NCBI GenBank assembly: GCA_017457465.1 | Contig: JAFTHJ010000162.1 | Location: 1-8,161 of the forward strand | Length of the DNA: 8,161 nt | Reading direction: 5' to 3' | DNA from: Clostridia bacterium | GTDB lineage: Bacteria; Bacillota; Clostridia; Oscillospirales; CAG-272 | Shown here: piece after piece, positions 5,101-8,161 of the stretch | How positions within the stretch are numbered: position 1 is the first letter of the stretch | Layout: every line of letters begins with the position of its first letter | Position numbers and translations under genes: made by a program | Notes under the pieces: model-generated | What the model was told of the DNA's origin: nothing | The model's database searches: none | What the model saw: the letters and a program-made list of their open reading frames with translations, nothing else

Positions 5101-6741
5101 ATGGTCATTAACGGACAAACATTTTTTGTTATGATGGTATCCGCCGCGAACGCGTTGGATAACAGCAAAACGCATATAAACAATATGAACATCTTCCCCG
5201 TTCCCGACGGTGACACAGGTATCAATATGACGCTCACTATGAGCACCATAAAATCCTTGAGTAAATTCGACGGAACACTCTCCGACTGCGCGGAGAAAGC
5301 ATCGCATATGTGTCTGCGCGCCGCGAGAGGAAACTCGGGAGCGATTCTCTCGCTCTTCTTCAGAGGAATGTCAAAGTCATTCAAGGGACTGCAGACCGCA
5401 GACTCTTACGAGGTTGCCGCTGCTCTCAAGAGAGGAACCGACGAGGCATACAAGGCGGTAATGAAGCCCACAGAGGGTACTATTCTTACGGTTATGAGAG
5501 CCTGCTCCGACAAGGCGGAGCGTGTTAAGGACAAATACCGCGGAGATATGATAGGACTTTTCAAGAGTATCCTCAAGGCAAGTGAGGAGGCTCTGGCGAA
5601 TACGCCTAACCAGCTCCCCGTCCTCAAAGAGGTCAACCTTGTTGACGCGGGCGGATACGGATTTGTTGTAATACTTACGGGTATGCTCGCGGGACTCAAG
5701 GGACAGCCCGTTGTCGCAAAGGAACCCACGACACAGCAGACATCTTCGGGCAATGTTTTCAACGAGTTCAATACCGAGGATATAACCTTTACCTACTGCA
5801 CAGAGTGCATCGTTGAGAAGTCCGACAGCTTCAAGGGCGAGGGTACGGCTACCGAATTCAATAAGTTCGTTTGTGAGATAGGTGACAGTGTGGTATTCAT
5901 CGATGACGACGATATCATCAAGCTTCACGTTCACACAAATAACCCCGGACTCGTTATGGAAAAGGCGCTCGAATACGGCGCTCTTGCCACGGTCAAGGTT
6001 GAAAATATGAGAAAACAGCACACAGAGATAATCGATGATGCCCCCGTTGTCGTAACCCCCGCGGAGATATCGGTTCCGATAAGCAAGAAGTTCGGATTTG
6101 TTACGGTATGTATGGGCGCTGGAATATCGGGAGTATTCTCCGACCTCGGTGCGGACAGAATAATCTTCGGCGGACAGACTATGAATCCCTCCACACAGGA
6201 TGTCATAGACGCAGTAAACCTCACTCCGAGTGAGTATGTATTCGTGCTTCCAAATAACAAAAACAGCTATATGGTAGCGGAACAGGCAGCAAAGCTCATT
6301 ACCGACAAAAAGGTTTTGGTGCTGCCCACAAAGAGCGTACCGCAGGGCGTTTCGGCTATGCTCTCATTTGACGAGTCGGCATCTCCCGAGGATAACATGG
6401 AAATTATGACCGAGGCTATAGGCGCGGTCACCTCGATTTCGGTCACACAGGCTGTCAGGGATACGACAATTGACGGCGAAAAGATTGAAAACGGACAGTT
6501 TATCGGCTTGATGAACGGAAGTATCGTCTGTGCCAAGAATTCGCCCGAGGAGTGTATAGAAGCGCTCTCGGATAATGCGGCGGATAAATCCTTTATAACC
6601 GTATTCTACGGTGAGGGTGTGAGTGCCGAGGAAGCAGAGGCGGCTTGTGCTTGTATCAAGGAGAAGGTAGGCAGATATGCCGAGATGAACATACTAGATG
6701 GCGGTCAGCCCCTCTATCCTTATATAATTTCAATTGAATAA
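5101..6741 (+). CDS. fakA: Fatty acid kinase catalytic subunit FakA (YloV/DhaL-domain protein)
   Basis: FakA uses ATP to phosphorylate a fatty acid held by FakB. The 546-residue length fits the family (about 550). The N-terminal DhaL-type kinase domain (about 1-200) shows NIFPVPDGDTGINM (30-43) with the metal/nucleotide aspartates D36 and D38, ARGNSGAILS (75-84), KPTEGTILTV (122-131) and VDAGGYGFV (181-189). The middle domain contains YCTEC (C233, C236) and KLHVHTNNPG (H276, H278), a Cys/His set like the metal site described in Staphylococcus FakA. The C-terminal domain (about 330-546) has GFVTVCMGAGISGVFSDLGAD, GGQTMNPST and VLPNNKNS, which are DegV-like recognition motifs. The start is ATG 5101, with the AGAGG ribosome site inside the end of fakB, so the pair is probably co-translated. 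A strong hairpin terminator follows the stop. Confidence 0.95.
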   Translation: MVINGQTFFVMMVSAANALDNSKTHINNMNIFPVPDGDTGINMTLTMSTIKSLSKFDGTLSDCAEKASHMCLRAARGNSGAILSLFFRGMSKSFKGLQTADSYEVAAALKRGTDEAYKAVMKPTEGTILTVMRACSDKAERVKDKYRGDMIGLFKSILKASEEALANTPNQLPVLKEVNLVDAGGYGFVVILTGMLAGLKGQPVVAKEPTTQQTSSGNVFNEFNTEDITFTYCTECIVEKSDSFKGEGTATEFNKFVCEIGDSVVFIDDDDIIKLHVHTNNPGLVMEKALEYGALATVKVENMRKQHTEIIDDAPVVVTPAEISVPISKKFGFVTVCMGAGISGVFSDLGADRIIFGGQTMNPSTQDVIDAVNLTPSEYVFVLPNNKNSYMVAEQAAKLITDKKVLVLPTKSVPQGVSAMLSFDESASPEDNMEIMTEAIGAVTSISVTQAVRDTTIDGEKIENGQFIGLMNGSIVCAKNSPEECIEALSDNAADKSFITVFYGEGVSAEEAEAACACIKEKVGRYAEMNILDGGQPLYPYIISIE

Positions 6742-6752
6742 CACACAATAAA

Positions 6753-6790
6753 AAATCGAAACGGGAAGCCTTCGCTTCCCGTTTCGATTT
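6753..6790. terminator. Bidirectional terminator shared by fakA and the rplU-prp-rpmA operon
   Basis: A perfect 17-bp inverted repeat (6753-6769 and 6774-6790, core CGGGAAGC) with loop CTTC lies in the 52-base gap between the fakA stop (6739-6741) and the rpmA stop (6794-6796). On the minus strand the stem runs into ATTTTTTATT, a good U-tract. On the plus strand it is followed by ATTTATTTTAG. One hairpin therefore ends both convergent transcripts. Confidence 0.93.
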
Positions 6791-6793
6791 ATT

Positions 6794-7072
6794 TTAGTCT
6801 GCGTAAACGCTGACCTGCTTTTTGTCCTTTGTCTTCTGTTCAAACTTAACGTTGCCGTCAATCAGAGCAAACAAGGTGTGGTCCTTACCCATTCCAACAT
6901 TGTTGCCGGGATGAATAGCCGTTCCTCTCTGTCTGATAATGATGTTGCCTGCGAGAACAGCCTGTCCGTCTGCCTTCTTAACGCCAAGACGCTTGGACTC
7001 ACTGTCACGTCCGTTCTTTGTTGAACCAACACCCTTTTTATGAGCAAAGAACTGTAAACTGAGCTTAAACAT
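6794..7072 (-). CDS. rpmA: 50S ribosomal protein L27 with cleavable N-terminal extension
   Basis: L27 is a large-subunit protein whose N-terminal tail reaches the peptidyl-transferase centre. The 92-residue sequence has the classic AHKKGVGSTKNGRDSESKRLGVK start and GNIIIRQRGT...PGNNVG core. Residues 1-9 (MFKLSLQFF) form the Firmicutes extension, removed by the protease Prp before Ala10 to expose the mature N-terminus. The start ATG at 7072 is chosen because GGAGG lies eight bases upstream and the resulting N-terminus matches relatives. A further upstream ATG (7087) would overlap that ribosome site. It is the last gene of rplU-prp-rpmA; no obg gene follows, as the operon ends at the shared terminator. 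Confidence 0.97.
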   Translation of the reverse strand: MFKLSLQFFAHKKGVGSTKNGRDSESKRLGVKKADGQAVLAGNIIIRQRGTAIHPGNNVGMGKDHTLFALIDGNVKFEQKTKDKKQVSVYAD

Positions 7073-7112
7073 TATTCGTTCCTCCATTCAATGTAATTTG
7101 TGTGTACCTAGA

Positions 7113-7472
7113 TTAGATATAATCGACGTCCTTGACCTCTACGTCAAGATAATCGTAGTACTCCTCGATCATATCATTGAGTTGGTAAAAATAAGACAAA
7201 AACAATCCCGAAACCGCATATCTCTTGCGCTCGTCGGATTCAAACTCGGGCAAAGCCGCCTTTGAGCGAACCACGATATGGGTTGCCCCCTCGTTAACGC
7301 TGTAATCAACGTCAGAGGCGTACGCCACCTCGATGGTGTTGATTATGAGCATTGTCATAGCCGACAGCGCCGCGCAAAGAACATCGTCTCCCGCGTCACC
7401 GTATCCTGTATGTCCCTGCTCTTCAAAGCCGTAATAAACTCCGCCGCTTCTGAAAAATACGATTTTTGTCAT
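7113..7472 (-). CDS. prp: Ribosomal-processing cysteine protease Prp (YsxB family)
   Basis: Prp cleaves the N-terminal extension from L27, a step shown to be essential in Staphylococcus. The 119-residue protein has the family pattern GHTGYGDAGDDVLCAALSAM with the catalytic pair H21 and C33, at nearly the same positions as in characterised Prp. The C-terminal third is acidic (EEYYDYLDVEVKDVDYI). It sits between rplU and rpmA, its usual place in Firmicutes, beside its own substrate gene. The ATG at 7472 gives the expected N-terminus (MTKIVFFRSGG). The ribosome site is poor: AGGA directly abuts the ATG, and GAGGAAGG lies about 12-20 bases away. Its translation may therefore depend on ribosomes finishing rplU 36 bases upstream. 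Confidence 0.93.
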   Translation of the reverse strand: MTKIVFFRSGGVYYGFEEQGHTGYGDAGDDVLCAALSAMTMLIINTIEVAYASDVDYSVNEGATHIVVRSKAALPEFESDERKRYAVSGLFLSYFYQLNDMIEEYYDYLDVEVKDVDYI

Positions 7473-7508
7473 TCCTAATTACCGTGCCTTCCTCGGTGGG
7501 TGAAATTA

Positions 7509-7820
7509 TCAGCCCTGGATAGACAGAATCTGTACTTTAGTATAAGGCTGTCTGTGACCGATCTTTTTCTTCTCGTTCTTTTTAGCCTTGTACTTCATTA
7601 CATAGATCTTCTTACCCTTGCCGTTTGCAACAACCTTTGCGCTAACTGCTGCTCCCTCAACATTGGGTGTTCCGACCTTGAGGCCATCTGCTGTGGATAA
7701 TGCCTTAACACAGTCAAAAGTAACTGTGTCGCCCTCGTTAACGTCGAGCTTCTCAACGAATATAACGTCGCCCTCGTTAACCTTGTACTGCTTTCCGCCT
7801 GTTTCTATTACTGCGAACAC
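7509..7820 (-). CDS. rplU: 50S ribosomal protein L21
   Basis: L21 is a 23S rRNA-binding protein of the large subunit. The 103-residue sequence begins FAVIETGGKQYKVNEGD and ends with the basic signature KYKAKKNEKKKIGHRQPYTKVQI (about 76-98), both diagnostic. The start is taken as GTG 7820 because it gives MFAVIETGGKQYKV, the usual L21 beginning, and has GAGAGG eight bases upstream. An in-frame GTG at 7829 would add three residues and lie too close to that site. It is first in the rplU-prp-rpmA operon, behind a consensus promoter and a structured leader that may bind L21. Confidence 0.96.
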   Translation of the reverse strand: MFAVIETGGKQYKVNEGDVIFVEKLDVNEGDTVTFDCVKALSTADGLKVGTPNVEGAAVSAKVVANGKGKKIYVMKYKAKKNEKKKIGHRQPYTKVQILSIQG

Positions 7821-7902
7821 GAAAAGCACCTCTCTTTCATTATAGACTCGCTAATTCGGGCGGCGCGTTTTTACGCGCACTTAAAAAGCCCACATTAAGC
7901 GG
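7821..7902 (-). promoter_or_regulatory. Structured rplU leader, candidate L21 autoregulatory leader
   Basis: The roughly 80-nt leader between the predicted start site and the rplU GTG can fold. GCGCGU (7878-7873) pairs with ACGCGC (7868-7863) around an AAAA loop, and outer GGGC (7891-7888) pairs with GCCC (7861-7858). The ribosome site GAGAGG lies just 3' of this structure. Firmicutes commonly carry an L21 leader RNA (Rfam L21_leader) at this place, thought to mediate feedback by L21. Position and stems are seen; identity with that family was not tested by covariance model. Confidence 0.6.
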
Positions 7903-7908
7903 CATACT

Positions 7909-7937
7909 ATTATAACACATCAAAAATCCTTTGTCAA
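7909..7937 (-). promoter_or_regulatory. Perfect-consensus sigma-A promoter of rplU-prp-rpmA
   Basis: On the minus strand TTGACA (7937-7932) and TATAAT (7914-7909) are both exact consensus with a 17-base spacer. This fits the heavy expression needed for ribosomal proteins. Initiation is expected near 7902. Confidence 0.93.
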
Positions 7938-7995
7938 CAGTTTTTTGAAAGATTTTTATAACGGCAAATTAACACACAACAAGTAAAGCAATTAA

Positions 7996-8161
7996 CTATT
8001 TTCTGAAAACAAACAAATATTCGTGTGCCATAAGTAAAAAATTATATTTTACACTATTAGTTTTCCAGTAACCTGTTGCCTTACAGTTGTGCTGTTCTTT
8101 TACGATCAATTCTTTGATTTTAAATCCTGCATTTTCAAAAATCCTCATAACCTCAAATGAC
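7996..8161 (-). CDS. Probable DNA methyltransferase, C-terminal end (5' part outside window)
   Basis: An open minus-strand frame enters from the right edge (first full codon 8160-8158) and stops at TAG (7998-7996), giving 54 C-terminal residues. The sequence includes RIFENAGFKIKELIVKEQHNCKATGYW and ends YNFLLMAHEYLFVFRK. The KEQHNCKATGYW...NFLL.AHEYLFVFRK pattern is one I associate with the C-terminus of SAM-dependent DNA methyltransferases of the N4/N6 type (also annotated TRM11-like). The catalytic and SAM motifs would be upstream, outside the window. By eye, G+C here is about 30%, clearly below the neighbouring genes, hinting at an acquired segment. No terminator is evident between its stop and the rplU promoter. 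Being partial, it could be an orphan or a restriction-modification enzyme. Confidence 0.65.
   Translation of the reverse strand, partial: SFEVMRIFENAGFKIKELIVKEQHNCKATGYWKTNSVKYNFLLMAHEYLFVFRK

Noticed and set aside
5377..6021. 214-residue minus-strand open frame
   Set aside because: It is antisense to fakA, whose DhaL and middle-domain motifs fix the true frame.
1..8161. CRISPR arrays, tRNA or rRNA genes, transposases, attachment sites
   Set aside because: No regularly spaced repeats, tRNA-like folds, rRNA segments or transposase motifs were seen on either strand.

Overview
The window looks like a chromosomal segment of an anaerobic, fermentative Clostridia-type Firmicute, possibly Oscillospiraceae-like. 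The evidence is an oxygen-sensitive pyruvate formate-lyase, a ZTP (pfl-motif) riboswitch, an L27 with the cleavable Firmicutes N-terminal extension beside its protease Prp, a DegV/FakB plus FakA fatty acid kinase pair, and textbook sigma-A promoters (TTGACA-17-TATAAT). The lineage is an inference from gene content and motifs; no marker gene was compared.

Layout. (1) Bases 1-266 (+) are the end of a ThuA-like gene. A palindromic terminator at 305-332 separates it from the convergent pfl operon. (2) Bases 344-3490 (-) hold pflB-pflA, encoding pyruvate formate-lyase and its radical-SAM activase. A sigma-A promoter sits at 3462-3490, followed by a ZTP riboswitch with a terminator-type expression platform at 3333-3447. 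(3) Divergently, a MarR-family regulator (3652-4095, +) starts behind a promoter whose -35 box lies inside an inverted repeat. The 348-base gap 3304-3651 is filled by these regulatory elements plus an AT-rich spacer (about 3491-3577) in which nothing else convincing was seen. (4) A second consensus promoter drives degV/fakB and fakA (4231-6741, +). (5) A strong two-way hairpin at 6753-6790 ends fakA and the convergent ribosomal operon. (6) Bases 6794-7937 (-) are rplU-prp-rpmA (L21, L27-processing protease, L27) with promoter and a structured leader resembling the L21 autoregulatory leader. (7) Bases 7996-8161 (-) are the AT-rich C-terminal end of what looks like a DNA methyltransferase, running off the window.

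How the parts fit. PflB cleaves acetyl-CoA and formate from pyruvate plus CoA, and PflA installs its glycyl radical. Formate feeds 10-formyl-tetrahydrofolate synthesis, and ZTP/ZMP accumulates when 10-formyl-THF is short, so the riboswitch would couple formate production to one-carbon demand. FakB and FakA phosphorylate exogenous fatty acids for phospholipid synthesis. Prp removes the N-terminal extension of L27 so that the ribosome is active.

No wholly undescribed system is evident: every complete gene belongs to a known family. The points most worth a second look are the riboswitch architecture with a second mutually exclusive hairpin, the Rex/MarR-like inverted repeat over the marR promoter, the candidate L21 leader, and the AT-rich methyltransferase edge.
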